A stretch of DNA of 64,000 nt from contig NZ_WLYI01000018.1 in NCBI RefSeq assembly GCF_009707515.1, positions 60,569 to 124,568 of the forward strand, in the 5' to 3' direction. The translations under genes and the position numbers were made by a program. The notes under the pieces were generated by a model. It saw only the letters and a list, made by a program, of their open reading frames with translations. It did not search any database and was not told where the DNA came from. How positions within the stretch are numbered: position 1 is the first letter of the stretch; each line of letters opens with the position of its first letter. Of this stretch, positions 48,299-56,597 are shown piece by piece. The DNA is from Pseudomonas karstica (GTDB lineage: Bacteria > Pseudomonadota > Gammaproteobacteria > Pseudomonadales > Pseudomonadaceae).

Positions 48299-49084
48299 AT
48301 GCGTAAACAATTGATGATCCCTGCCCTGCTGGCCATGAGCGTTGCCTTGGCCGCTTGCTCCACCCCGCCGAACGCAAACCTGGAAAGCGCACGGACCAAT
48401 TTTTCGGCCTTGCAAGCCAACCCTCAATCCACAAAGATCGCGGCCCTGGAAACCAAGGACGCCAGCGAGTGGCTGGACAAGGCTGACAAAGCCTACCGCG
48501 ACAACGAAGACGAGAAAAAAGTCGATCAGTTGGCCTACCTGACCAACCAGCGTGTTGAAGTTGCCAAGGACACCATCGCCCTGCGCGAGTCCGAATCCAA
48601 GCTGAAAAACGCCGGCGATGAACGTGCTCGTGCCCTGCTGGAAGCCCGTGACGCGCAGATCAAGCAATTGCAAAGCAGCTTGAATGCCAAGCAGACCGAT
48701 CGCGGCACCCTGGTGACGTTTGGTGATGTGCTGTTCGCGACCAACAAGTCCGACCTGAAATCCAGCGGTTTGGTGAACATCAACAAACTGGCGCAGTTCC
48801 TACAGGAAAACCAGGATCGCCAGGTGATCGTCGAGGGTTACACCGACAGCACCGGTAGCGACTCCTACAATCAGAGCTTGTCCGAGCGCCGCGCCGCTTC
48901 GGTTCAGGTTGCGCTGATCAAGATGGGCGTCAATCCAAACCGCATCGTGACTGCAGGCTATGGCAAGTCCTACCCTGTTGCCGACAACGCCAGCGTATCA
49001 GGCCGCGCCATGAACCGCCGCGTGGAAGTGACCATCTCCAACGACAACCAGCCAGTCAAACCACGTTCTTCAGTGGCAAACTGA
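48299..49084 (+). CDS. lptF: OmpA-family lipoprotein LptF
   Basis: A 261-residue lipoprotein (MRKQLMIPALLAMSVALAAC, lipobox C20) with an N-terminal helical DUF4398-like segment (about 25-120) and a C-terminal OmpA peptidoglycan-binding domain (about 135-255, TDSTGSDSYNQSLSERRAAS). It corresponds to PA3692, lipotoxin F of P. aeruginosa, an AlgU-dependent outer-membrane protein linked to survival under stress. Here it forms an operon with the DUF4398 gene and ends at a clear terminator. Confidence 0.88.
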   Translation: MRKQLMIPALLAMSVALAACSTPPNANLESARTNFSALQANPQSTKIAALETKDASEWLDKADKAYRDNEDEKKVDQLAYLTNQRVEVAKDTIALRESESKLKNAGDERARALLEARDAQIKQLQSSLNAKQTDRGTLVTFGDVLFATNKSDLKSSGLVNINKLAQFLQENQDRQVIVEGYTDSTGSDSYNQSLSERRAASVQVALIKMGVNPNRIVTAGYGKSYPVADNASVSGRAMNRRVEVTISNDNQPVKPRSSVAN

Positions 49085-49100
49085 TTGATTGATGCGTCAT

Positions 49101-49130
49101 AAAGAACCCCGCCGATTGGCGGGGTTCTTT
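49101..49130. terminator. Terminator after lptF
   Basis: AAAGAACCCCGCC and GGCGGGGTTCTTT form a perfect 13-bp stem with a 4-base loop. It sits between convergent genes and can work for both. Confidence 0.88.
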
Positions 49131-49169
49131 GGTTCTGGCACTACCTCGGTGCGGATCAACAGAGGGCGA

Positions 49170-49496
49170 CTACTCCTCCAGTTGTGGCGTCTCCTGGCCC
49201 ATGCAGCGCACAGCCTGTTTCTTGCTATTGACCAACACGCCGGTCAGGCCTTTCTGCTCAGTATCAAACAGCACCAGCACGCCATCGACGCATTGCGCCA
49301 CCTGGGCTGCCGGCGTCAGGGAAACTTTGTAGTCTTCGCCCGGTACGGTCTTGAGCATGGTGAAGTCACTGAGCAACAACCCATCCTCAGGCTTGGCGAA
49401 GTGCAGGTAGCCGTAGTACCACAGGCAGCCCACGGTGCCGATGATGGTGCCAATACCGGTGAGAATCAGGGGAATGGCGTTGCGTTCTTCACTCAT
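49170..49496 (-). CDS. Small single-pass membrane protein
   Basis: A 108-residue protein with one N-terminal membrane helix (about residues 8-30, IPLILTGIGTIIGTVGCLWY) and a soluble domain of about 75 residues. Two cysteines at about 70 and 98 could form a disulfide if it is periplasmic. It overlaps the hydrolase gene by four bases, so it is coupled to it. Not recognised. Confidence 0.7.
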   Translation of the reverse strand: MSEERNAIPLILTGIGTIIGTVGCLWYYGYLHFAKPEDGLLLSDFTMLKTVPGEDYKVSLTPAAQVAQCVDGVLVLFDTEQKGLTGVLVNSKKQAVRCMGQETPQLEE

Positions 49497-50407
49497 TGTG
49501 GGCTCTCTGATGATTCAATAGTGGCGTTCGGGGCAAGCGGATAATTGGGAATTTCGCCCAGGCGGCGCAGGCCGTTGAAGTGCTGCGGGTCGTCGAGATA
49601 ACGCAGCATCACGGTTTGCCAGGTCTTGTCGGCAAATGTCTGCACATGCCCACCTCGGGTCAACTGCAGCACCCTGGGCGGCGGCGCAGCTTGATACAGG
49701 CGAATGCCGTTGGAAAGCGGCACGACCGGATCATCCAGGCTGTGGAACAGCAATTTTGGCACGCCTGTCAGCCGGGGCATGGCATAGATCGCACTGTCGG
49801 CGTCCGGCACCAGCCAGGACAACGGCACCTGGAGTGGCCAGGTTAACCAGGAAGTGCTCAAGGCGAATTGCCCTACGTCACGATAACTGGCCGGCACGCC
49901 ATCCAGGACCAGGGCCTTGAGCTGACGTTGACGCTCGGGGTGCTCCACCAGGTAATGCACCGCCAGGGCGCCACCCAGGCTTTGGCCAAGAATGACCAGC
50001 GGCTGACCCTGGGTTTCAGGAGCATTGTCGATCCAGTTGAACGCGGCATCGAGGTCCTGATAGATCGCGGGCAATGTGGGTTTGCCTGCGGAAAGTCCAT
50101 AGCCGCGATAGTCCAGCAATAGCACTTGATAACCCTGCTCCGGCAACCACCAACTGCCGCCCAGGTGCCAGGCCAGGTTGCCGCCGTTGCCGTGCAGGTG
50201 CAACACCGTACCCTTGAGCGGCACACCGGCCTTGGCGGGTAGCCACCAGGCGTGCAGCTTGAGGCCGTCGGCGGTGACCAGGGTCACGTCGCGGTAGTGC
50301 AGATGGGCTTTTTCCGGGGTGAAGGGCAGCCCGGGCTCGGGATAGAACAACAACGAACTGCAACCATTAAGCATCAGTAGCAGGCAAAGAATGCCGAGGT
50401 TTCTCAT
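49493..50407 (-). CDS. Alpha/beta-hydrolase lipoprotein
   Basis: A 304-residue serine hydrolase with a lipoprotein signal (MRNLGILCLLLMLNGC, C16). The oxyanion region is LHLHGNGGNLAWHLGG, the nucleophile elbow is GQSLGGALAVHY, and an Asp (HSLDDPVVPL) and a late His (TRGGHVQTF) complete the triad. It resembles the BEM46/YfhR type of periplasm-facing hydrolases. The start at 50407 gives the lipobox. It is upstream of the small membrane protein. The substrate is unknown. Confidence 0.85.
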   Translation of the reverse strand: MRNLGILCLLLMLNGCSSLLFYPEPGLPFTPEKAHLHYRDVTLVTADGLKLHAWWLPAKAGVPLKGTVLHLHGNGGNLAWHLGGSWWLPEQGYQVLLLDYRGYGLSAGKPTLPAIYQDLDAAFNWIDNAPETQGQPLVILGQSLGGALAVHYLVEHPERQRQLKALVLDGVPASYRDVGQFALSTSWLTWPLQVPLSWLVPDADSAIYAMPRLTGVPKLLFHSLDDPVVPLSNGIRLYQAAPPPRVLQLTRGGHVQTFADKTWQTVMLRYLDDPQHFNGLRRLGEIPNYPLAPNATIESSESPQ

Positions 50408-50447
50408 CCGTTGAAGCCTCACTCTGTAGCTCAAAATCATCACCCCA

Positions 50448-50480
50448 TGAGCATTCCCACGCTCTGCGTGGGAATGCTCA
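50448..50480. repeat. Single hairpin of the composite repeat family
   Basis: TGAGCATTCCCACGC and GCGTGGGAATGCTCA form a perfect 15-bp stem with loop TCT. It carries the same TTCCCACGC core as the copies at 28357 and 38022. It lies 3 bases past the QEGLA gene and may serve as its terminator. Confidence 0.75.
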
Positions 50481-50483
50481 GCG

Positions 50484-51761
50484 TCAAAGGATATTAGAGT
50501 AATCCGCTTCGATCCGGTCCAGGCTCAGGTGGTTAAGGAAGTTGGAGAAACACATCCAGGCCGCCAATGCATTCATGTCGCGAAACTGCTCGGGCAGGTA
50601 CTTGGGCGGCACCACCAACCCTTCATCCACCAACTGGCGCAAGGTGCGCATGTCCTCCAGGGTGGTCTTGCCACAGAACAGCAGCGGCACCTGCTCCAGC
50701 TTGCCTTTGCGCACCGCCAGCTGGATGTAGTTGTAGACCATGATAAAGCCCTTGAGGTAGGACAGGTCCTTGGTGAACGGCAGGCCATCGGGCACGGAAC
50801 CCCGGAACACCCGGCTGGCATTGCCGTAGCTTTCGGCCATTTCAAAACCCTGCTCACGGAAGAACTCATAGATCTGCAGGAAGTCGGCCCCCTCCTCCAC
50901 CATATGAATGGCGCGGGTGCGGTTGGTCAACTTGCGCAGACGGCTCGGGTAGGAGGCGAAGGTAATGATCTCCATCAGGATCGCCAGGCCTTCCTGGGTG
51001 ACGGTAGACGACGGCGGGCCTTTTGAAAGGAAGGTGCAGATCGGCTGATTCTGGCCATTGAGGGTTGTGCCCACATGCACCAGGCCCTCATGGACTTCCA
51101 GCGCTCGCACGTCGCGATTGTTGAACATCGCATCGGCGCGAATCTTGATGTAGTCGGCTCCTGCCGCCGCATCGGCGACAATACCGTCGGACTCAAATAC
51201 CCGGATGGTCTCCTCGGCCTCGCCAAACACTTTGTTCAGACGACTTTGCAGCAGGCTGACGGCGTCCTTGGCGGTCAAGGTCTTGGCTTCGTCCTTGAGA
51301 TCGCCACGGCCGTCGATGTTGTTCAGGTAATCGGAGAGCATCAGGCCCAAGTCGGCCAGGGTGGGATCACCGGCGTGGAACGCATCGGAGGCGGCGCCAT
51401 ACAGTTCCTGGGAGATCAGGCCGAAATCAGCGGTGCCGCGGGCCTCGAGCATGCGCACTACCATGCGGTATTCCTTGCACATGCGCCGCATGATCTGCCC
51501 CACCGGGTTGAACTGGCCGAGGGTACGGGTGATGTCGCGCTCGATGTTCTGGAACTCCAGCTTCACCGCACCAGGATCGAACGACAGCGGACGGTTCAGG
51601 TAATAGTCGCGGCCCACCGCTGGCATTTCCTTGCCCTTGGCCTTGAGAAAACCCATACGGATATTCTCGTCCCACTTCACCGCATCAAGAACACGAATCG
51701 GTGTTTGCGCCAGCACAATGCGATCAGACAAGGTGCGTATCGTCTGCTGGTAATCGTCCAC
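50484..51761 (-). CDS. DUF1704 / QEGLA-motif putative zinc carboxypeptidase (MATCAP family)
   Basis: A 425-residue protein with the QEGLA motif at 256-260 (STVTQEGLAILMEI), so it belongs to DUF1704, labelled flavohemoglobin expression-modulating QEGLA motif protein. It also has HEGLVH at 224-229, an HExxxH zinc motif; H224, H229 and E257 would be ligands and E225 the catalytic base. The human relative KIAA0895L (MATCAP) uses this arrangement as a tubulin tyrosine carboxypeptidase. No signal peptide is seen, so it is cytoplasmic. The bacterial substrate is unknown. Corresponds to PA3696. Confidence 0.85.
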   Translation of the reverse strand: MDDYQQTIRTLSDRIVLAQTPIRVLDAVKWDENIRMGFLKAKGKEMPAVGRDYYLNRPLSFDPGAVKLEFQNIERDITRTLGQFNPVGQIMRRMCKEYRMVVRMLEARGTADFGLISQELYGAASDAFHAGDPTLADLGLMLSDYLNNIDGRGDLKDEAKTLTAKDAVSLLQSRLNKVFGEAEETIRVFESDGIVADAAAGADYIKIRADAMFNNRDVRALEVHEGLVHVGTTLNGQNQPICTFLSKGPPSSTVTQEGLAILMEIITFASYPSRLRKLTNRTRAIHMVEEGADFLQIYEFFREQGFEMAESYGNASRVFRGSVPDGLPFTKDLSYLKGFIMVYNYIQLAVRKGKLEQVPLLFCGKTTLEDMRTLRQLVDEGLVVPPKYLPEQFRDMNALAAWMCFSNFLNHLSLDRIEADYSNIL

Positions 51762-51840
51762 CCGGTGTTCCCTCTTTAAGCGTTATGTGCCCGCGTGCCG
51801 CTCGAGCATGGGCTCAACGGTAGTACCTTTTGCCCAATCG

Positions 51841-52542
51841 TTACACCGAAGCCAGTACCAGGTGCATGTAACGCTTGAGGATTTCCAGCATTTCCTCTGC
51901 GGTCAAAGGCTCTACGCCGCCAAGCAGCCCCTGATATTCCATCCGGCCGATAATCGCCGTCAACACTTTGGCATCCTGTTGCGGCTCCCGGGAACCCAGC
52001 ACCTGGAAAAACTGGCAAGTGCCCTGCAACAGGATTTGCTGGTGGGAATGCACCAGGTCAGCCAAGCGTGGGTTCAACAACGCTTCCTGGCGAAAAGCCT
52101 GCTCGGCCATCAGGTACTCACGGCGGTTGAGCAATTGCCGCTGGACGTAATCGGCGGTCATCTGCGCAATCTCATCGGCTAGCGGAGAGCGGGACTGCGC
52201 ACTGCCACCGCCGTAGGCCACCATTTCGCGCAATAAGCCTTCATTGCACACCCACAGCTTGCCCATGAACGCCGCACTGCGCTCCACGTATTGGGCGAAC
52301 GTGTCGGTGAGCAGGTCATCGATATCCTTGAAATAGTAGGTAGTGGCCGACAACGGCACTCCCGCTTCTGCCGCCACCGCCCGGTGCCGAACGGCGCGCA
52401 CGCCATCACGCACGACGATACGCATGGCGGCATCGAGAATATCTTGCCGGCGCTGCTCACTGCCCTGTCGACTGGCCTTGCGGCCCTGATACTGAACGCT
52501 TTCGGCCACCGAGGCGGCAATTGAGGATGGCGAGAGTTGCAA
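51841..52542 (-). CDS. TetR-family transcriptional regulator (TTG start)
   Basis: A 233-residue TetR regulator. The helix-turn-helix covers about residues 32-78 (AVRHRAVAAEAGVPLSATTY, then YFKDIDDLL) and the rest is a helical ligand/dimer domain. The only good start is TTG at 52542, since no ATG occurs before the DNA-binding domain. GGAG lies 8 bases upstream, inside the inverted repeat at 52549-52594. It lies 80 bases ahead of the DUF1704 gene on the same strand and may control it. Corresponds to PA3699. Confidence 0.82.
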   Translation of the reverse strand: MQLSPSSIAASVAESVQYQGRKASRQGSEQRRQDILDAAMRIVVRDGVRAVRHRAVAAEAGVPLSATTYYFKDIDDLLTDTFAQYVERSAAFMGKLWVCNEGLLREMVAYGGGSAQSRSPLADEIAQMTADYVQRQLLNRREYLMAEQAFRQEALLNPRLADLVHSHQQILLQGTCQFFQVLGSREPQQDAKVLTAIIGRMEYQGLLGGVEPLTAEEMLEILKRYMHLVLASV

Positions 52543-52548
52543 GCTTCA

Positions 52549-52594
52549 AGCTCCAAGCTATGAGCGGATACGGGATAGCTTACAGCTTGGAGCT
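52549..52594. repeat. Inverted repeat holding the TetR ribosome-binding site
   Basis: AGCTCCAAGCT (52549-52559) and AGCTTGGAGCT (52584-52594) form a perfect 11-bp stem with a 24-base loop. On the minus strand the 3-prime arm contains GGAG, 8 bases from the TTG start of the TetR gene. A half copy is found near 22930. Confidence 0.7.
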
Positions 52595-52611
52595 GCTGCC
52601 TCCCACCGGTC

Positions 52612-52640
52612 AAAAAAAAGCCGCCTTATATAAAGGCGGC
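52612..52640 (-). terminator. lysS terminator
   Basis: GCCGCCTT and AAGGCGGC pair around a 5-base loop (52620-52640). On the minus strand eight T follow. It lies 6 bases past the lysS stop. A textbook rho-independent terminator. Confidence 0.92.
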
Positions 52641-52645
52641 TGCTT

Positions 52646-54148
52646 TTATGCTTGTGGCCGCATGTGCGGGAACAAGATCACGTCGCGGATCGACGGTGAG
52701 TTGGTCAACAGCATCACCAGGCGGTCGATACCGATACCCTCACCGGCCGTAGGTGGCATGCCGTATTCCAGGGCGCGGACGAAGTCGGCGTCGTAGTGCA
52801 TGGCTTCGTCGTCGCCAGCGTCCTTGTCGGCCACCTGGGCCATGAAGCGTTCGGCCTGGTCCTGCGCATCGTTGAGCTCGGAGTAGGCGTTGGCAATCTC
52901 ACGGCCGCCAATGAACAACTCGAAACGGTCGGTAACGTTCGGGTTGTCATCGTTGCGACGGGCCAGCGGCGACACTTCAAAGGGGTACTGGGTAATGAAA
53001 TGCGGCTGCTCCAGCTTGTGCTCCACCAGCTCTTCGAAAATCATCACCTGCAACTTGCCCAGGCCTTCGAAGCCCAGCACCTTGGCCCCGGCTTTCTTGG
53101 CGATGGCGCGGGCCTTGTCGATGTCGTTCAGGTCATCGGCAGTCAGTTCAGGGTTGTACTTGAGGATCGAATCGAACACCGACAGGCGCACGAACGGCTC
53201 ACCGAAGTGGAACACCTTGTCGCCGTATGGCACCTCGGTAGTCCCCAGAACCAACTCGGCCAACTCGCGGAACAGCTCCTCGGTCAGGTCCATGTTGTCT
53301 TCGTAATCGGCGTAAGCCTGATAGAACTCCAACATGGTGAATTCAGGGTTGTGACGCGTCGAAACCCCTTCGTTACGGAAGTTGCGGTTGATCTCGAACA
53401 CTTTCTCGAAGCCGCCAACCACCAGGCGCTTGAGGTACAGCTCAGGCGCGATACGCAGGAACATTTCCATGTCCAGCGCATTGTGGTGAGTCTCGAAAGG
53501 CTTGGCTGCAGCCCCCCCGGGAATGGTTTGCAGCATCGGCGTTTCCACTTCCAGGAAGTCACGCTTCATCAGGAAGGCGCGGGTGTGGGCAATCACTTGC
53601 GAACGCACGCGGAAGGTGTGGCGCACGTCTTCGTTGACGATCAGGTCAACGTAACGCTGGCGGTAACGCTGCTCGGTGTCGGACAGGCCGTGATGCTTGT
53701 CCGGCAGCGGGCGCAGGGATTTGGTCAGCAGGCGCACACTGGTCATTTCAACGTACAGGTCGCCCTTGCCGGAACGGGCCAGGGTGCCTTCGGCAGCAAT
53801 AATGTCGCCCAGGTCCCAGGTTTTCACCGCGGCCAGGGTTTCTTCAGGCAAGGTCTTGCGATTGACGTAGACCTGGATGCGCCCGGACATGTCCTGGATC
53901 ACCATGAACGAGCCACGGTTGAGCATGATGCGACCTGCCACCTTGACCGGGATCGCAGCCTCTGCCAGCTCTTCCTTGGTCTTGTCGGCGTACTGTTTCT
54001 GCAAGTCTTCGCAGTAGGCGTCGCGACGGAAGTCATTGGGGAAGGCATTGCCCTTGGCGCGCTCGGCCGCAAGCTTTTCCTTGCGCAGGGCGATCAGGGT
54101 GTTTTCTTCCTGTTGCAGGGCTTGCGGATCGAGTTGTTGGTCGCTCAT
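52646..54148 (-). CDS. lysS: Lysyl-tRNA synthetase (class II)
   Basis: LysRS charges tRNA-Lys. The 500-residue class II enzyme has an N-terminal OB-fold anticodon domain (about 65-170, [19 protein letters not shown]), motif 2 ([20 protein letters not shown]) and motif 3 ([20 protein letters not shown]). It follows prfB on the same strand, the usual prfB-lysS pair, with 93 bases between them. Confidence 0.97.
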   Translation of the reverse strand: MSDQQLDPQALQQEENTLIALRKEKLAAERAKGNAFPNDFRRDAYCEDLQKQYADKTKEELAEAAIPVKVAGRIMLNRGSFMVIQDMSGRIQVYVNRKTLPEETLAAVKTWDLGDIIAAEGTLARSGKGDLYVEMTSVRLLTKSLRPLPDKHHGLSDTEQRYRQRYVDLIVNEDVRHTFRVRSQVIAHTRAFLMKRDFLEVETPMLQTIPGGAAAKPFETHHNALDMEMFLRIAPELYLKRLVVGGFEKVFEINRNFRNEGVSTRHNPEFTMLEFYQAYADYEDNMDLTEELFRELAELVLGTTEVPYGDKVFHFGEPFVRLSVFDSILKYNPELTADDLNDIDKARAIAKKAGAKVLGFEGLGKLQVMIFEELVEHKLEQPHFITQYPFEVSPLARRNDDNPNVTDRFELFIGGREIANAYSELNDAQDQAERFMAQVADKDAGDDEAMHYDADFVRALEYGMPPTAGEGIGIDRLVMLLTNSPSIRDVILFPHMRPQA

Positions 54149-54177
54149 GTCTTCAAATATTCCATCAGGTTCGTTGC

Positions 54178-54196
54178 CCCCGGCCTACGGCCGGGG
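54178..54196. repeat. Hairpin in the prfB-lysS gap
   Basis: CCCCGGCC-TAC-GGCCGGGG, a perfect 8-bp stem. It is followed by a weak REP-like stretch ending CGCTCCTACA (54226-54235). It is probably a REP remnant and may attenuate transcription between prfB and lysS. Confidence 0.55.
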
Positions 54197-54241
54197 ATCG
54201 CGGGCAAGAACTAGGCGTCCCTCCCCGCTCCTACAAAGTCT

Positions 54242-55337
54242 TTACAAGCCTTGTTTGAGGCTGGCCACCAGGTACTCGTCGATATCACCGTCGAGGACCT
54301 TGTCGCAATCGCTGCGCTCGATGTTGGTGCGCAGGTCCTTGATTCGCGACGCGTCAAGCACGTAGGAGCGAATCTGATGACCCCAGCCGATGTCGGACTT
54401 GGTGTCTTCCAGGGCCTGGGACGCGGCGTTGCGCTTCTGCACTTCCTGCTCATACAAGCGGGCCCGCAACATTTTCATCGCGGTGTCTTTGTTCGCATGC
54501 TGGGAACGTTCGTTCTGGCAACTGACCACGGTGTTGCTCGGTACGTGGGTGATACGTACGGCCGAGTCCGTGGTGTTTACGTGCTGGCCACCGGCACCGG
54601 AGGAGCGGTAGGTGTCGATGCGCAGGTCCGACGGGTTGATATCGATTTCAATGTTGTCATCGATTTCCGGCGATACAAACACGGCCGAGAATGAGGTGTG
54701 GCGGCGGTTGCCGGAGTCGAACGGACTCTTGCGCACCAGGCGGTGCACGCCGATCTCGGTACGCAACCAGCCAAAGGCGTATTCGCCCTTGATATGGATG
54801 GTCGCGCCCTTGATCCCGGCGACTTCACCGGCGGACAGTTCCATGATGGTCGCGTCGAAACCGCGCTTGTCAGCCCAGCGCAGGTACATGCGCAGCAGGA
54901 TGTTGGCCCAGTCCTGGGCCTCGGTGCCACCGGAACCGGCCTGGATATCCAGGTAGGCGTTGTTGGCATCCATCTCACCGCTGAACATACGGCGGAATTC
55001 AAGTTTTTCCAGGGACTCGCGCAAGCGCTCGACTTCAGCAGCCACGTCATCGACGGCAGCCTGGTCTTCTTCCTCGGCAGACATCAGCAGCAGGTCCTTG
55101 GCATCAGCCAGGCCTGAGTGCATCTCGTCGAGGGTTTCTACGATCTGCGCCAGCAGGGAGCGCTCGCGCCCCAGTTCCTGGGCGTAGGCAGGGTTGTTCC
55201 AGACACTCGGATCTTCAAGCTCGCGATTGACTTCGGTCAGGCGCTCATGCTTTTGATCGTAGTCAAAGATACCCCCGAATAGTTTCGGAGCGCTCGGACA
55301 GGTCCTTGATACTGTTAAGGATCGGGTTGATTTCCAT
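54242..55337 (-). CDS. prfB: Peptide chain release factor 2 (programmed +1 frameshift)
   Basis: RF2 ends translation at UGA and UAA. The gene is in two frames. The first 24 codons from ATG 55337 ([20 protein letters not shown], then RGYL) end at an in-frame TGA at 55263-55265. Reading then moves +1 to GAC and runs to TAA at 54242, giving 364 residues, the normal RF2 length. The downstream part has the codon-recognition SPF (RKSPFDSG) and the GGQ motif ([15 protein letters not shown]). This is the classic autoregulatory frameshift, not a broken gene. It is upstream of lysS. Confidence 0.96.
55262..55278 (-). promoter_or_regulatory. prfB +1 frameshift site
   Basis: The minus strand reads CGG-GGG-TAT-CTT-TGA-C. 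CTT is the slippery codon, TGA the slow stop and GGGGG the Shine-Dalgarno-like stimulator three bases before CTT. E. coli has AGG at the first codon; here it is CGG, which leaves the G-run intact. Confidence 0.95.
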
Positions 55338-55444
55338 GGCGGGCAGCACTCGTTGGCGAACTTTTGAAAGCCGGCGAGTATAACGGCAAACGGCTGTAAA
55401 CGGCAGTCCGCCTGGCCGAAAAGGCGGGATTGTGCGCCGCAATC

Positions 55445-55523
55445 GAAGCGCAGGGCTTGAGCCCTGTGCCGATAGCGGGACGCGAAGCGTCCAGGGTGGC
55501 ATTCCCACGCAGGGCGTAGGAAT
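55445..55523. repeat. Composite hairpin repeat (copy 3, degraded)
   Basis: Three hairpins in a row: CAGGGCTTGAGCCCTG (55451-55466), GGACGCGAAGCGTCC (55478-55492) and ATTCCCACGC/GCGTAGGAAT (55501-55523, one mismatch). The last two match units of the copies at 28357 and 38022. It fills the gap between wspR and prfB and may terminate the wsp transcript. Confidence 0.65.
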
Positions 55524-55544
55524 ACTCATCAGCAGCGTTTCAGA

Positions 55545-56546
55545 TCACTCGATCCCCGCCTGATTACGCCCATTATGCTTGGCCAGGTATAACCCCTTGT
55601 CCGCTGCCGAAATCAGTTGCCGGCAATCGGTACCTTGTACGGGCGTCATGGTCGACAGGCCAATACTGATGGTCAGGCTCGCGCCTTCGGCCGGGACGAT
55701 GTGAGGAATTTTCAGGCCCGCGACGGCCAGGCGCAGTTTCTCGGCCACCAGACGCGCACCACCTGGAGACGTATTGGGCAGCACCAGGGCAAACTCTTCA
55801 CCGCCGTAACGGGCCGGCAAGTCCGAAGGGCGACTGCTCGCGTCACGAATGGCCTCAGCCACTTTGCGCAAGGCTTCATCACCCTCCAGGTGGCCGAAGC
55901 TGTCGTTATAGGACTTGAAGAAATCCACATCGATCATCAGCAGTGACAACTGGGTCTGGTCGCGCATGGCACGGCGCCACTCCAGTTCCAGGTACTCGTC
56001 GAAATGCCGGCGGTTGGACAGCCCGGTGAGACCGTCAGAGTTCATCAACCGTTGCAATACCAGGTTGGTGTCCAACAGTTGCTGCTGGCTGACCCGCAAG
56101 GCGCGGTAGGCCGCATCCCGTTGCAACAGAGTCATATAGGAGCGCGAGTGATAGCGGATGCGCGCCACCAGTTCGATGTTGTCTGGCAGCTTGACCAGGT
56201 AATCGTTGGCCCCGGCGGCAAACGCCGCGCTCTTGATCAACGGGTCTTCCTTGGTCGAGAGCACGATGATCGGAATATTCTGCGTGGCCGGATGGTTGCG
56301 GTATTCGCGCACCAACGTCAGGCCATCGAGGCCCGGCATCACCAGGTCCTGGAGAATCACCGTCGGCCTGATGCGGATCGCTTGGGCAATGGCCTGGTGC
56401 GGGTCGGCGCAGAAGTGGAAGTCGATATTGTCTTCATGGGCCAGACCACGCCGCACGGCTTCGCCGATCATTGCCTGGTCGTCGACCAGCAACACCATGG
56501 CGGCGTTCTCGTCTGTCTTGAAGTCATCGAGCTGTAAATCATTCAT
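55545..56546 (-). CDS. wspR: Diguanylate cyclase response regulator WspR
   Basis: WspR makes c-di-GMP when phosphorylated by WspE. The 333-residue protein has a receiver domain (about 18-135, phospho-acceptor D67 in [11 protein letters not shown]) and a GGDEF domain with active-site GGEEF at 248-252. The inhibitory I-site RPSD is at 239-242, five residues upstream, so product inhibition should be intact. ATG 56546 follows AGGTGA; a GTG three codons earlier is possible. It is last in the wsp operon, 51 bases after wspF. Confidence 0.95.
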   Translation of the reverse strand: MNDLQLDDFKTDENAAMVLLVDDQAMIGEAVRRGLAHEDNIDFHFCADPHQAIAQAIRIRPTVILQDLVMPGLDGLTLVREYRNHPATQNIPIIVLSTKEDPLIKSAAFAAGANDYLVKLPDNIELVARIRYHSRSYMTLLQRDAAYRALRVSQQQLLDTNLVLQRLMNSDGLTGLSNRRHFDEYLELEWRRAMRDQTQLSLLMIDVDFFKSYNDSFGHLEGDEALRKVAEAIRDASSRPSDLPARYGGEEFALVLPNTSPGGARLVAEKLRLAVAGLKIPHIVPAEGASLTISIGLSTMTPVQGTDCRQLISAADKGLYLAKHNGRNQAGIE

Positions 56547-56597
56547 TGCGGTCACCTGAGTTACTACTTTGCCGGCCAGGACAGCGAATTTTATCGA

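Noticed and set aside
52796..54214. 472-codon plus-strand frame opposite lysS
   Set aside because: Shadow of lysS; composition dominated by Val, His and Gln as in other antisense frames here.
54242..55337. prfB as a pseudogene with an early stop
   Set aside because: The stop is in the standard programmed frameshift context and both parts together give a full-length RF2.
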